Source: Verticillium longisporum
Lineage: Eukaryota; Ascomycota; Sordariomycetes; Glomerellales; Plectosphaerellaceae
DNA: 64,000 bases
Direction of reading: 5' to 3'
NCBI GenBank assembly: GCA_019188255.1
Contig: JAETXT010000003.1
Span: forward strand, 2,542,001 to 2,606,000
This document shows, piece after piece, positions 10,701-23,577 of the stretch (the first letter of the stretch is position 1; each line of letters starts with the position of its first letter). Position numbers and translations under genes: made by a program. The notes below the pieces were generated by a model. That model saw only the letters and a program-made list of their open reading frames with translations, did not search any database and was not told where the DNA came from.

Positions 10701-13700
10701 AAGCCATGTCATCCTGCTGGTCTTGCATGAGACGTTGATGCTTAAAGTGCTCACTGTTGAAGATGCTCTTCATCCACGAGCTGTTAGCCATTTGATGTCT
10801 GATCATGATATTGTCTGCCATGAGGGCTTCGTTGTGCCACGCCTTGAGGCGCTCCTTCCGTCTCGAAAGGCGCACTTTGGCACTTTCCATGGTTCGCTGA
10901 TTTTCGATGGCGACGAACTCTTCCCATGTCTTAGAGATACCACCAAAGAAGAAGGCGTCCAGCGATGGTCGTTGTTGATCAACCCAACCGACGAACGTTT
11001 CGTTATCGACTTCAGTCAACTTTTTGAAATCTGCCGTCAGCTTGCGTTCGTCACTTGACAAGCCTTGTCTGAAGAGTGCAGTAGTTTCCTCGGGCTTCTG
11101 TACAAGCATAATCCGCAGGATGTTAGCTGCGGCTAGACGAATAGACTCCCGCTCGTCTACCAGTTTGGTATACAGCTGGTACCAAAGTAGTCGTATGTAC
11201 TCATCGTCTCCAGATAAGCACCCGAGGATCGAAGTCTGCCAGTAGAACAACCTCCCCATGAACCTCGTCGCATCCTCTTCTGACGTCTGAGGGTCGTCCA
11301 ACTCAGAGAAGCGGAGGAGAATGGCTTTCATAAACGAATCACGTATGGTGTTGACGGCTAGGTGACACAGGCGGACGCTCTTAAGAGAGGATACTTCAGG
11401 GCGTTGAAGGTACTCTAGGAGCATGCCGCCAAGCTCCATCACGACTTCTGCGCCATTCAAAAACCAACCTTCGAAGATGGCTTCCCCAATGTGAGTGCTG
11501 AATCGGGCCATGTTGGTTAGGACTTTGGGTTCGCTCAGTATATTCTGTTTCAACTGAATACTGTTGCTCAGATGTTTGATGGTGTGGCGAAGAACATAAG
11601 ACTCGAAGTAGGCCTGGTGCTCCTGGAAGCCTGGCGGCACCTTTGAGAAGAGTCCGAAGCCCGGAAATTCCTTCCGATTCAGCACTTGATCCATGAAAAC
11701 GTTGATGACCAGCTCCAGCAGTCCATCACGAGTAGCACCGCTCGTGTGCTGGGACGATGTGGTCCTGGTGTGCTTGTGTATTGTAGATTGGTTGTCAGAA
11801 GCTTGCGAAGCAGTGGAGAGGAGAATGAAAGACGATGCTTTCCGGAGAGGAGTGCCCCGTAAGTTGGTCTGTGGCGTAGTCGGATCCTCGATGCTGCTTG
11901 TTCGAATGATCGGGGACGGGCCAGACGCCGCCAACGGTCGGATGATGACATCTGCCCCTTCGAAAGTAAGGGTCGAATCACGCGATCCCAGTTCCGTCTC
12001 TGGAGTCAAAGCATCGGTGCTAACAACAATAGGATACAGTGCAGAGAGGAGCTGGCGGACGTAATCAGAGGACAGAGCAAAGTCTCTGAAATCAGAAGAC
12101 CGAGAGTGAAGATCAGACAAAAACTGTATGACAGTATTTAGGGTCGGTGCGTGGCTCATAACCCGTTCGCTGGGTTTTCGTGTGTGGTCTGTTCATACGT
12201 CAGTGAAATCCTTTCAATCAAGGCAGTCCATCATACTTCGCGACTCCAAAGCTTGCGCAAGCTCCATAGACCTTGCGCGAGGTCGAGTCTCGACCGCGGT
12301 GCCGCGAATTGTCTGGGCGATTGATGAGCTCTCCTCTGCATGAGGGGAGTTGGGGTCTTCCTGATTCCTAAAAACATCCTTGAGGCCGTTCTGAAGCATT
12401 GAGATGATGACAGGGAGGGCCTCAGGATACACGACCTTGGACTTGCCGAAAATCTCCAGCAAACTGAAGAACTCAAAATCCCGGGTGAAGTCGATCTCAG
12501 CAACATCATACCCAAAAAGTATGCTGAAGCATATTGGCCACAAGGTAGGGAGATCCCACCAGCGCTTGAGGCGATTCGCCATGATCGTCAAGCCCCCAGT
12601 CTTGCTTGCGAACTTGGAAGTGTACGCGGTTCCATGAGTCACTAACAGTCGTGCAAGTGTCTTTGCTCCGTACACGACCGTCTCGGCGTCGTCTTCGGCC
12701 AACAGGTATAACAGCCACTGGTCCATACTCAGTAAAGCAGATTGAGGATCGTCGGGCATCCTCACCTTGTTCGTTACCGTCCTGGCGAACTTTCGTATAT
12801 TGGTCAAGTTGCCTTTCTCGCACAGCAAGTCGGCGTACATGCCCAGGACTTTGGTGCCCAATTGCTTCTTGGTGAGATATCGCGATGATGGAGAGCTCGA
12901 GGCTACACTTCCGGCAGGTGCGTTCACGTCAGTTGTAGACCGCCGCACGAGGCCGCCGGGAGTGCTGGATCGACTGATGATGGACAATGGTTTTGGTGTC
13001 CTCGAGGCAGATGATGCGGGCGAATGGAAAGCATACGTGATGAAGAGGGCTAATGCACGGTGAACCTCCGCTGTGTAATTGCACTTGACGAGTTGTTCCA
13101 AGGCTTTCATCAGGTGAGAAATGACGTCTTCTGAAATAATCTCGGCTTTCATAGCATCAAGCAGCCTCTTCACAATTCCTGCTTACTGTTAGCTGACACA
13201 TTGGGACGGCTTGGTAGTACACCTACTCATGCGTATCAACCGGCGACCGTTGAACTGATGATACTTGCTCATCACTGAGAATGTTACGAACTGTTTGTAA
13301 TAAAGCTCTTGGGTGAGAGATGCGGATCGTCTCCAAGTGTCAAAGTCGATGAGGAGAACCCGGTATGCCAAGGGATTGATGATGAACGACTCGAGTGGCT
13401 CCTCGTGGTTGTACCCAATAAATTCAAGGATGCGGCTTAATAGTTGCAGGCTCAATGCGTCTCGCTCTGCAGTTGAAATGGCCAGACGGAGGTTAACGCT
13501 TTCAGCTCCCAAATTGGCGCTGTACCCGAGTTTCGCTCTCAGCAACATGCCGAGAATGGCATAGCCATTGTCTCGCTCCATCGCCTCGCTGTTCCGCCAG
13601 CTCTTCTTGATGCACAAGAAGAGCATCTCGACAGCGCGAACAACATCCTCTACTGTGGAAGCGCGTTCAACAATCTTGAGACCTAGAGGGGTGAAGCCAG

Positions 13701-15824
13701 CCAGGCGCCAAAGATTGTCATCAAAGTGCGAGGGTGTGACGACGACCGGGTCTCCAATCAGTACCGCCACGCCGTGAGTCTTTGCCAAAGCATCCGGCAG
13801 TGATGGCAAAGCGGCGTTGATTGCAATCGCAGAACCACTGCGATGCGTCATCTGGATAAGATTGGCAGCAGCTGCTCTCGGCAGTGAGCGGTGCATTTGG
13901 GTGTCTTGATGCAGACCATCTTCCCGAAAGACCGCAGTTGGCAGAATGCTAAGGAGTGTTTTGCTTTCAGGTAGTAGAGTCCCTGCCTTTTCGCGAATGG
14001 CCCTCAAAATATCAGAGCTCTCGTCTTTGCCCGGATGGAAGACCTCATTCCGGAGGCCCAGGTTAGCCGATGCCTCATAGGTTTGGAATCCTCCCAAGCT
14101 GTCTTGATAGTTGCCCTGATAGCGGGCGCCCAGTGCATGATGAACAGCAATCAGATCGTCGCTTAGCACGTCCTCAAAAAGGTGAGCAGAGGCGAGTGAC
14201 CATCTTGATAGGACCAGGCCTGCGCCCAGCCGGCTGGCGAGTCCCTTCGGTGTGCCAAGAAACGCCTGTACTGGTTTGGGTTTGGGTGTGGCGGTGGTGA
14301 AGGCCGAAAATCCATCTGCCATTCCGTTGGAAGACGGAGGGGGCATAGGATATGCACATTTGAGCTGTTCGACAAACTCGCCATTAATATAGAGCGAGGC
14401 CTTACTTGCAGTGATGGTCTTGGGCCGTTTGTGAACCAAAGTAATGTGATACCATTGCCGTTCTTTGAAGGCGACGGACTTGAACCTCACACTCGGGCGC
14501 TGCGTCTTTACAGAAGTCTGGAGGATGAAGTTGCGCGTGTCCCTTTCGAGATAGATGAGGAGGAAGCATGTCTGGGTTGCATCGCAGACACCGAACAATG
14601 TTGTGTGAGAAGAAGGATCGAACCTGTCAACCCTCACCCATGCCGTGAATGTGTACCCTGGTGATGTGTTGGGTGGGAATGAGCGCCCTAGGGTGGGCAG
14701 TTCAATTGATGAGTGGCCATGCAAAGATAAATCAAACTGAAAGAAAGGGGGCCGCTGTATGTGGAAGTCATTTCAAGAGCAAAATCAGAAGCCTCAGAAG
14801 ATCTGCTGGCGAGAAGAAACTGAGTATCGGCAGGTTGATTGACACCCAGATACATCAGTTTCTTGCAGAGTTGCAGTACTTTCTCCTTCTCGGGGACGCT
14901 GAGCATGCTGTCGTCAGTGAAATAAACGCGAAGGAATCGCGACAGCACCCCGGTGGAATGGAGCGCAGCCAAGTTGAACACCGAGACGGACACAGCTGTG
15001 GACAGGACATCAAGAACGACGAGGGATGTCAGTTCAGCTGGGATGTCAGAGCCCCGTGGTATTGATTCCCAGAATCCAACCACGGTCCGTATGATCTCCG
15101 GATTCCGGAAGACGCTGTCTTTCTGAATCACATTGCGTACCTCGCGCGCAATGTCGAAAGCCGGCTCCTCAATCGCTGTGGCCTCCCAATTGCCTTCTGA
15201 TGTCTGACTCTTCGTGTCTGAGGCTGGATGGCTACTGCTGTCAGGTATCGACTGAGCAACGGCCTGACACAGATCATCCAGCCGTTTGTCGCCCAGCGAG
15301 AATGACAGGAGCTTGCCAAATATTTGATATTGAGTCCAAGGGTCAGAGTCGCTACCGCCAAGGCCTATGCTGGCTGTTGTCTGTTCGAGAGCTTCCCATC
15401 CGCCTCGTTCGACCCGGTTGCGAAAGTAACGCTTATTGCCTGGGTGGTCGCGGAACGCGACAGAAAGAACATCCAGAACAGCTTCTAGCAGCTCAAACAG
15501 CTCTTTTTTCTCCGATTGCGTTCGCGTCTGTGGGTTGTAGAAACCGGAAAAGGCTCGAAGGACTTCCAGCAAGCGGTAGAAGCCTCGAAGGTATCGGAAA
15601 TCGTCTTGAGGTGAGCTTGGAGGATCGGCGGCGGCGACATGTTGGCGTATGTGGTTGAGTGTCTTCAAGAGAGTCGGTATCTGCGGGTAGGCGGTTGAGG
15701 TCGGATTTTGTGCACCGGCGCTCAGCTTATCTAGGAGTGCTCGCAGAATCTCCGTGGCTTTGGAGGTGTTGGCGGGGTTCGAGTTTGAGGTAGACGAGCG
15801 GTATCGCCGCGGTAGGGTTGCCAT
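7722..15824 (-). CDS. bph1: BEACH / WD40 protein, Bph1 (beige) family (frameshifted in this sequence)
   Basis: Giant scaffold of the beige/LYST/neurobeachin family, with roles in vesicle and vacuole traffic and cell-wall integrity. Exons: 15824-13227, 13178-12237, 12188-8766, 8714-8557, 8501-7815 and 7754-7722; the last encodes only YEWNLVQRDR. An N-terminal armadillo-like region holds a concanavalin-like insert (SPGYTFTAWVRVDRFDPSS). A PH-BEACH domain follows (WRWHDVISISKRRFLFRDVA). The BEACH domain is seen as ISNFHYLTLVNTMAGRTFND, YPVFPWVLADY, ALEEIGETPFHYGTHYSSAM and IDLVFGLKQRG. C-terminal WD40 repeats include SSADGQAFLWDLNRLEFI. The frame shifts once at a C run (genomic G run 14747-14751): EMTSTYSG is followed by PPFFQFDLSLHGHSS in another frame. 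One added base gives 2,614 codons (2,613 residues), as long as the family expects. It starts divergently from an empty 1.1 kb. Confidence 0.93.
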
Positions 15825-16972
15825 TTTTCTTCAATTTCGGTAGTCCTTCATTCCAATTCTTTCGGTCCCAGCACCCTCCGTGGGTCTAGGTAGCAGTCAA
15901 GGCGCTCTGGCATCGGCGTTGGTGTTTGCGCTGTGGGCTTCGCGTACAAGGTCGAAGCTCGACTGGTCGATGGCGACGGAGAGTCCGGAAGCTTGCAACT
16001 GGTAGGAGCCGTATGGTCGCACAAACGTGCGCAGGGTGACAAGAGTAGCAACAAGAAGCACGAGAACCCTCAAAATCCAAAGCCAAACGGTGCAAAGAGA
16101 CGATAAAGGCGTGTAGGCGAGTCGAGTAGCAGAAACCTTGCCGTTGTTGCATGGAAGCTCGGGTGTCAGCCTCGAATGCAGTGTGGCTCATCCTGGCTGT
16201 CACGCCCTGCCGTGAGCCAAGTGTGGTGGGGTTCATAGTGGCGGTGCGAAACCCCCAACCAGGCAGCCGCTTGGCGATGACGCCAGTGAAGTTCCTAATG
16301 CAGGACAGATACCTCAGAACCACGATAGAGCTTCAATAACGGAGCTCTATTCCCTAGTTTCCCGAATCATCAAATGCATATGAAAGGAGCTGCTTGAGTT
16401 CACATGATACTCTGTCTGTTTCGGATTGAAAACAGTCGTTGAACACTCTCAAACGAGATGTGCTTCCGCTCAGGGTGTATGTACCTGTCTTTGGCCCCTT
16501 GGTGCACATCACAAATACCGACCTTGCCTAGGTACCTACGATTAGAGAACCATAGCAATGAGGGAGCCCGCAGAAGGCAAGGTATGCTATTGACGATGTC
16601 GTCGACGACTATAACCCCTGATTGCCTTCTTGTAAAAGCTCTGACCGCCCGCATTCGTGGATGCTTTAGAACACGGTTTCAGTCGCAGTCCAGGGCGCAT
16701 TTAAAACTACCAACCTTGCCTGGTGATGCAGGAGGGCCTTCTCAAAGCTTAATAGCCCATGGAATTAAGAGATAACTTGCTCAAGAGATGTTCACTCATC
16801 ACAAGATATGGATAGTCTCGCGGTACCGATGATTTTTATTTGATAAGAATACTGAAAATGTCCCGTCCACCTATCCTTTTCGTTGCCTGCAGCGTCCTGC
16901 CGACACCGAAACCCACACTCGACCAAACTTTTCGATACTCAAAGGGATCGAATCTGATATAGTTTACGAGGC
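15825..16972. other. Intergenic upstream of bph1
   Basis: 1.1 kb without a supported gene. Open frames of up to 145 codons (15886-16323 minus, 16458-16775 plus) have no recognisable domain or splice context. The 10-bp palindrome TAGGTACCTA lies at 16529-16538 and recurs at 46490-46499. Confidence 0.55.
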
Positions 16973-17306
16973 CTACTCCTTGACAGGAAGGGGAACACCC
17001 GAGATAATGCAGTCAAGGGCAGAGAGAATGACGCGGACGGGGCTGCGAGCGACTTATGTCAGCACCTACACATTTGGTTTGGAGGAGTGCCGGAACAACA
17101 TACCAGCCGAGAAGATCACTCAGGAGCGTGTCGGCATCAACGCCACCAGGAACGCAGGTAGTGATACCGGTGATACGCAGGAGGCAAGTTGGGTTCAGAG
17201 GAAGACCAGGCAGACTGGGAATGACAGGGAGCTGGCGCTCCTCAACAGCGGGAGTTGCCGCAGCGAGGGCAAGGGCAGGAAGTGCGAGGATGACGGAGAC
17301 CTTCAT
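16973..17306 (-). CDS. Small secreted cysteine-containing protein
   Basis: A predicted extracellular protein of 90 residues with no family I recognise. Exon 1 (17306-17104) gives a signal peptide MKVSVILALPALALAAATP and a Pro/Leu-rich segment. A 61-bp intron (donor GTATGT, branch CTGAC, acceptor CAG) leads to exon 2 (17042-16973), ending GVPLPVKE. The mature part has four cysteines, enough for two disulfides. Reading through the intron instead would give a longer tail with no further support. Size, signal peptide and even cysteine number resemble fungal effector candidates or hydrophobin-like surface proteins, but the spacing is not that of a hydrophobin. It stands alone beside a long gene-free stretch, with a TATA box upstream. 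Confidence 0.72.
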
Positions 17307-17425
17307 GGTTGCTGGCTGTTGTTGAAGTCGTAGGTACTTTGGAAGCGTTTGCGGGTTGGATGAGGTTGTAAAAGCTAGTGATGAGATGAGGAGAGGTTAG
17401 TAGAAACTTGTGGGAAAGCTCAAGG

Positions 17426-17433
17426 TTTTTATA
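17426..17433 (-). promoter_or_regulatory. TATA box of the small secreted protein gene
   Basis: TATAAAAA on the minus strand, about 120 bp upstream of the start codon at 17306. A strong TATA box suits a tightly regulated gene for a secreted protein. Confidence 0.5.
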
Positions 17434-20400
17434 GTCGCTTGCCGCGTGGATTAAGAGTCAATTTCGCATGGATATACTCTCACCTCAGGATTTAAGAGCA
17501 GCTGGATCTTGGCAGCAGCACACTCGTCGTGCATCGAGACTGAAACATCCCCTATCGGTGGACTGCAACTCGAGCCTGGAGAAACATGGCGCTGTTTGTG
17601 AACCATGTGACAGAGTCTCTTGTGTGAGTGACGTGCTATCGAATGGGACATGAGGCCGGAACTCGCCAGTACATACTGCCGCTGGAAGGCTGGCACAGGC
17701 TCGGCGCGTGCCGCAACGCCAGCCTCAACGGCGGCTTAAGGAGCGAGCCTGTAGTAGAGCGGGGTTGGTTTGTCTTGCTTTCGAATCGTGGGGATATGTG
17801 GACATGAGAAGTGACATATGATGAGTTTATGCCACCATATATCAAAGTTCCCAGACTGTTGAGGGTTGCTGGGGTTCTCAACCGGATGACTGCCAGCGCA
17901 CATCCTACACTACCCGGTCGTTTCGAACGTGTCAGACCGTGATCTCTAATAACGTATCTGGAGGTATTCTCGCTTCCAAGCTAATTTAGATACAATTGGA
18001 ATACAAATACAAAATGTCTGTTTTGCGATGATTCACTTGTGGTGGGAGCCAGCTGGCCTCACAGCGCTCGTGCCGAGATTTAAGCCTAGATGCAGAACAA
18101 ATTCTCCAGGAAATGCACTGGAAGAACAATTCGTGTATATTTCTGTTTAGACGTAATGAAAAAGATGCGATCGGTCGTGTACACCAGGGAGCTCACGATA
18201 ATTACACGCTTTACAACTTTTCCACAAACTGCGTCAATGTCAAAAGGAAGGGCGTTTTGCCGCTTCTGTAAAGTACATGGTCCACCTAGCCTTTCTCGAC
18301 CAGGTGATTTCCGGTCAGAAAACGGCAGTTCATTTGTTATATCGAAAAGCCGGCATCGCGACTGTCTGTCAATGTCGTATAGCTACTTCTATCCTTGTTG
18401 AAGTCCTGTTCCTCACATTCCACGCCACAAGACAGTCCACTTGCCCAGGTCCTCACGTTGGTAAGATAATGACGACAGTGAGCATGGAGGATGAACATCC
18501 AGGTCGGTTCTAGCATTGGAAGAGGTCCAGATGTTCCGCGGGTGTACCCGCCTGTAGTCGCAAGACAGTGTCTCGTGCTAGCACTGCACGTACTTGTGTC
18601 TCAACACCACGACCAGACCGCACTGAAGCGGAGCACCGTCTCCGCAAACCGGACTGTTTTCACAACCTCACGAGGCATAGATCCCTCGAGAATATAAAGC
18701 ATTCGTGGCGTGACGTGCTTCGATTGGTTCCTTGACGGCACTTCTGTCAGCTCAAACTGACACGTCACCTTTCCGCTAGCTCCCTGCTTAACGCTACATC
18801 AGAAATGGTCAATAGTTGCCTTCACGTCAAAATTTCATACATTCCTGAAAATATGATGGATGAAATATGTTCGCTGTAGGCTTCCTGCAGATCCACACAG
18901 AATACAGTGCTTGGCGAGACATGGTTGGCGGTCCAGACGACATTTCGGAAGGCGAAGTTGCAATCTAGATGCCAGGGTTCAGTCATTGAGATTGAAGGAA
19001 TGGATGGAAACAAGAGTGAAGCGCGGGAGCGGACGAAAGCCTGGAGGGGACTGATTGATGAGCATGGGAGATATCAAATCCCCGACCCAACAGCATCGCC
19101 CAACATCGTAATCGGGGCAAGCACCTTGATTTGGACAACTCCTGCTTGCAGCTCATGGACAGGCTTATTTGCCGATTTTATAACTGTCTATGCACTGGCA
19201 TACACAAAAGAGCTTGAACCATGGTGTGTAAGCGCTAAGAAGAGGGCCACGGCGACGATTGATGGATGTTCCACAGCGGATCTCTTTTCATATGGCAGGA
19301 ATAACGATAACGCCTCCTTTAGTCTCGATCATATGACCCTCTGCTATGTCATGTTCTCTTGATGATCTTACTTATCGGCCATAAATGTATGCTACAAGCG
19401 ATGTCAGTGCTGGAAAAGGTTATTTGATCCTGAAGTCTATGAGTTGGCCGCGCTGATGTGAAGAGCTAGCAGAGCTCTAACTCTCTGACCCTGGTATTTG
19501 ATTGTCGGTTGGATCAAAAAGGCGAGAACTCTTGGATCATTAGGCACTGAGGACAAGAAAAATTTGAGAGTACATAGTCACCCTTCCGCAGAGTCATGGC
19601 ATGTGTCAGAGCGAGGGGATGAGCAGAGGGAAGAGGTCTTCCGCAGGCGATATCCGCAGTCAATTGTCAGGTAAGGGGTTAGAATACACCTGGAATCTGG
19701 CCCTCCGCAGCTAGGGGGAGCCCTCTTATATGCTCTTTCGGGGCCTCAGTCTTTTGAAACAGCCCCCTGGGGCCCCCTGTTTCTTGGCTCAGCAGGTGCC
19801 TGCCGATAACATGACTATCAGTGGCCTGCTCAGCACTGGCAACTTTGTTCTCCTGAAGTCAGGCTCAGCAGATAGCCTTCAGAAGGCTAGACGTGCTGCA
19901 AATTTCCATCGGTCTTATGTACAGACGTCGCTCAAGGTGGTCAATATATTCGCACTCCATGCTGTGGTTTGGTTCGTCGATGAACAGCTACACTGGAGAT
20001 GCTGATCCAGCCATAGGCGTTCCGTCATCTCTGGAGTTGACGGCACGGGAATAGATGGAGCGATTGTCAATTCTTTCGCACCCGAGACACAGTCCAAATG
20101 AAATGCTGGGCAATGTTTCTACTTTCAGCTGGGTTTTGCATTGGTGCAACGTGTACTGCTGGTGGTTCGTGATGCCTTGAGGGGTCACCTAGCAGACTCG
20201 AGACCCGAGGCGAGCACGTCCTGGATCAGTACCAGGAAGGCGAAAGAGCTCGATCTTTGTTCCTGAATACCACTGGATGGATGTTCATCAGCAAGGCGAA
20301 ACTCGGTGAGAACGAGAACTGGGATATGAAGTAGAACGGAGGCTCCTACTTAAGGTACATACTCGAAATGCCTTGCGATGATCAAACTACAGGTGTCCGT

Positions 20401-21055
20401 CTCGTGTCGGTGACGGACGGTCAATGCACCGACACAAGCCACGCGTCAGCCCCCCCCTCCGGGTGAGCCACACTCAAAAGTCCCACCACCCCCGACTCCG
20501 TCATGAACCGCCATGTGTGCGTGTATGGCTTGAGGCTAGGCACGGTTCAGAGCGGGTTGGTAGAATCAACAAGGTCAGGTGTTTGGTCTGGAAGAAGCCC
20601 AGGGCCTTCAAAACGCAGTGTTCGATCCGATCGCACCTTAAAGTTAGAGCATAAAGTAATGCCATTGTCTGGGCCCCTCTGGACTCCCGTTGGCAGGCAC
20701 ATGTTCCCTTAGTGCAGACCAGCAACTGAATAACTGATTGATGCAGGGCAAACGGACAGCGATGCTATCATATGCTCAGACCCTCATGTGACCTCGACGG
20801 GTGGCGTTCGTCGACGATGGGTCTTAGGTCTTGGGTGTGTCCCCCCGCTAGTCATGGCAATTGCACCAGAGCAGTGGTGGAACACACCATGGCGGTGAAA
20901 TGGGAAAGCTGACTCGGCTGTACGGCTAAGCTCCGAGGGTTCCCTGGGGACCTACCCGGAACGAGAGCGAGGGAGGCGCTTGTCTGGCTGTCTGCCTATG
21001 TGTTTGTCACTCGTGCGTTATCTGATAAGGCGGAACCCCCATCAAGGGACTCCAT

Positions 21056-21093
21056 CCTGCCAGAGAGGGAGCAGCCTGCCAGAGAGGGAGCAG
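21056..21093. repeat. Two-copy 19-bp tandem repeat
   Basis: Unit cctgccagagagggagcag, two exact adjacent copies in gene-free DNA. Confidence 0.85.
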
Positions 21094-21907
21094 GGCGAGC
21101 GAGGTTCCCCGCACCGTCAGGGCGGAGCGCGCCAGCAGTACCTCGGAGTGGCCTAGGTCTGAGGCACGGTAGAGGCAAGCGGGATCGCTGCCTGCACTCG
21201 ACAGAAAAGCAACCGTCATTGAGCTCGTAAAAAGGCAGCCCACGCGGTGCCGCGGCAGCTGGGGACTGAGGCATCCATGGAGGCCACCACAGCCGGAGCT
21301 CAAGCTCAAGCTCGAGCTCTCTTGCCGCCTCACTGCATCCCCTCCCCATTCCGCGCCAGGCTGGAACCTTGGAAACGTGACCTGTTCCTGAGTACATGCA
21401 TCGCCTAGGGAACCCGCCAGGTGGCGTTGATTGGCCGCTCCGCCTTGCGCTAAGCCGATCTCGGGTGGTCAGTCAGTGGTGGGAAGCTGGGGTCTGGTGT
21501 TGTTATCTGTGTGGAGAAGGGGCGTGGACGTAGTGTACAGTGTTATCGTCTGTTTCAGCGCTGGTTTCTGCAACCCTGTGAGGTGCCGTTGCCTGCTGCC
21601 AGCACGGTGCGTCAGGTCTGATAGTACGGCCAAGTGTCAGCCACCCTGGTGCCTGGATGCGTCACACACTCCAAGCTGCGCACGCGCACGCAATGAACGA
21701 ACGGCTGGCTGGCTTCGCCGCCTCCGGCGGTTTATCTAGCCAGAGCTCCCTCCTCCTCCTCTCAACCTCCTCCATCACTCCTCCATCTCCTCACCATCCA
21801 TCCTCCTCCCCCCATCCAGCTCCATCACCAATCAAGCCTTGTTCGTTGTCTTCCTTTGTTGTCGAGTTCCCCGTGTCGCAGGTAGACCAGCTCGATTTCT
21901 GCCCAGC

Positions 21908-23577
21908 ATGAGAGTCATCGCCAGTGCCGTTGCCGTGGCGGCTGTTGTCAGCGCCAGTGCCGTTGCCGTGGCGGCTGTTGTCAGCGCCACCCCCTCCTTC
22001 TTAACCGAGACCATCCACCGAGATGCCGCCCCCATCCTCTCGTCCTCCAACGCCGAGGCCATTCCCGACTCGTACATCGTCAAGTTCAAGGACCATGTGA
22101 GCGAGTCGTCCGCCTCGGACCACCACTCGTGGGTCCAGAAGATCCACGACTCCAAGGGCGCCGAGCGCCTTGAGCTGCGCAAGCGCGGCCAGGAGCCTCT
22201 TGTCGAGACGACCTTTGACGGTCTCAAGCACACCTACACCCTCGGTGGCTTCCTCGGCTACTCTGGCCACTTTGACGAGGCCACCATTGAGGAGGTCCGC
22301 AAGCACGCCGACGTACGTTGCCCCACGCAAGTCTCCCATCAGTTCAGCTGCTGACCATGATCCCACAGGTCGAGTTTGTCGAGAAGGACTCAATCGTCCA
22401 CACCATGGTCCCCGTCCAGACGGAGGCCCAGACGGAGGACAAGTGCGACGGCGAGGTCGAGAAGTCGGCCCCCTGGGGTCTCGCTCGTGTCTCGCACCGT
22501 GAGAGCCTGAACTTTGGTAACTACAACAAGTACCTGTTCGCCGACAACGCTGGCGAGGGTGTCGATGCCTACATCATCGACACCGGTACCAACGTCGACC
22601 ACGTCGACTTTGAGGGTCGCGCCAAGTGGGGCAAGACCATCCCCCAGGGTGATGAGGATGTCGATGGCAACGGCCACGGCACGCACTGCTCGGGTACCGT
22701 CGCCGGTTCCAAGTACGGTGTGGCCAAGAAGGCCCACGTCTACGCCGTCAAGGTCCTCCGCTCCAACGGCTCCGGCACCATGTCCGACGTCGTCAAGGGT
22801 GTCGAGTGGGCTGCCCAGTCTCACCTTGAGCAGGTGAAGAAGGCCAAGGACGGCAAGCGCAAGGGCTTCAAGGGCTCTGTCGCCAACATGTCTCTCGGTG
22901 GTGGCAAGACCACTGCCCTCGACCGCGTCGTTGATGCCGCCGTCGAGGCCGGCATTCACTTCGCCGTCGCCGCCGGCAACGACAACGCTGATGCTTGCAA
23001 CTACTCGCCCGCTGCCGCTGCCCAGGCCGTCACCGTCGGTGCCACCGAGCTCGGCGACGCCCGCTCGTACTTCTCCAACTACGGCAAGTGCACTGACATC
23101 TTCGCCCCCGGCACCAACATCCTGTCCACCTGGATCGGCTCCAAGTACGCCACCAACACCATCTCCGGCACCTCCATGGCCTCGCCTCACATCTGCGGCC
23201 TCCTCGCCTACTACCTGTCTCTCCAGCCTGCCACCGACTCGGAGTACTCTGTCTCTCCCATCACCCCCAAGAAGCTCAAGGCCAACCTGATCGCCGTCGG
23301 CACCATTGGCGCCCTCTCTGGCATCCCCAGCGACACCCCCAACATCCTCGCCTGGAACGGCGGTGGCTGCAACAACTACTCTTCCATCGTCGCCAAGGGC
23401 AGCTACACTGCCAAGGGTGCCGCCAAGAAGACCACCTTCAACTCTGTTGTCGAGGATGTCGAGGAGGTCATCCAGAAGGATTTCGAGGTCGTCGCCGACA
23501 AGGCCAAGAAGTTCTCCTCCAAGTTCCACAAGATTGAGGAGGAGCTCAAGGAGCTTCTCGATGAGGTCTCCCTGTAA
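21908..23577 (+). CDS. prb1: Vacuolar serine protease, subtilisin family (Prb1 / PepC type)
   Basis: Cerevisin-type endopeptidase of the vacuole lumen, for bulk protein turnover and autophagic breakdown. Exons 21908-22312 and 22369-23577 encode 537 residues. A signal peptide is followed by an I9 inhibitor propeptide (AIPDSYIVKFKDHVSESSA) and the S8 domain. Asp206 in IIDTGTNVDH, His238 in NGHGTHCSG, oxyanion Asn339 in AAGND and Ser404 in SGTSMASPH form the active site. The block GRAKWGKTIPQGDEDVDGNG and the insert QVKKAKDGKRKGFKGSVANM are typical of PepC, not of secreted Alp1 proteases. The C-terminal extension of about 110 residues is charged and likely cleaved. The signal peptide carries an 11-residue duplication (see the repeat at 21920). 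The homologous Aspergillus/Penicillium proteins are known allergens. The 407-codon frame on the opposite strand is a shadow. Confidence 0.96.
21920..21985 (+). repeat. 33-bp exact tandem duplication in the signal peptide
   Basis: Two identical 33-bp units (21920-21952 and 21953-21985) start gccagtgccgttgccgtgg and encode ASAVAVAAVVS twice, lengthening the hydrophobic core of the protease signal peptide without shifting the frame. Confidence 0.9.

Larger units (their letters stand above)
17307..21907. other. Gene-free stretch, 4.6 kb
   Basis: No gene can be supported. The longest frame (18907-19362 plus, 151 codons) has no start context, domain or splice support. Base composition is mixed: AT-richer near 17.9-18.2 kb and GC-rich near 20.9-21.4 kb. 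An imperfect hairpin with seven-base arms (gaaacag/ctgtttc) lies near 19756-19784. The last 500 bp, with pyrimidine-rich tracts (21750-21830), form the promoter and leader of the vacuolar protease gene. Confidence 0.5.

Noticed and set aside
18907..19362. 151-codon frame in the gene-free stretch
   Set aside because: No recognisable domain, start context or splice partners.
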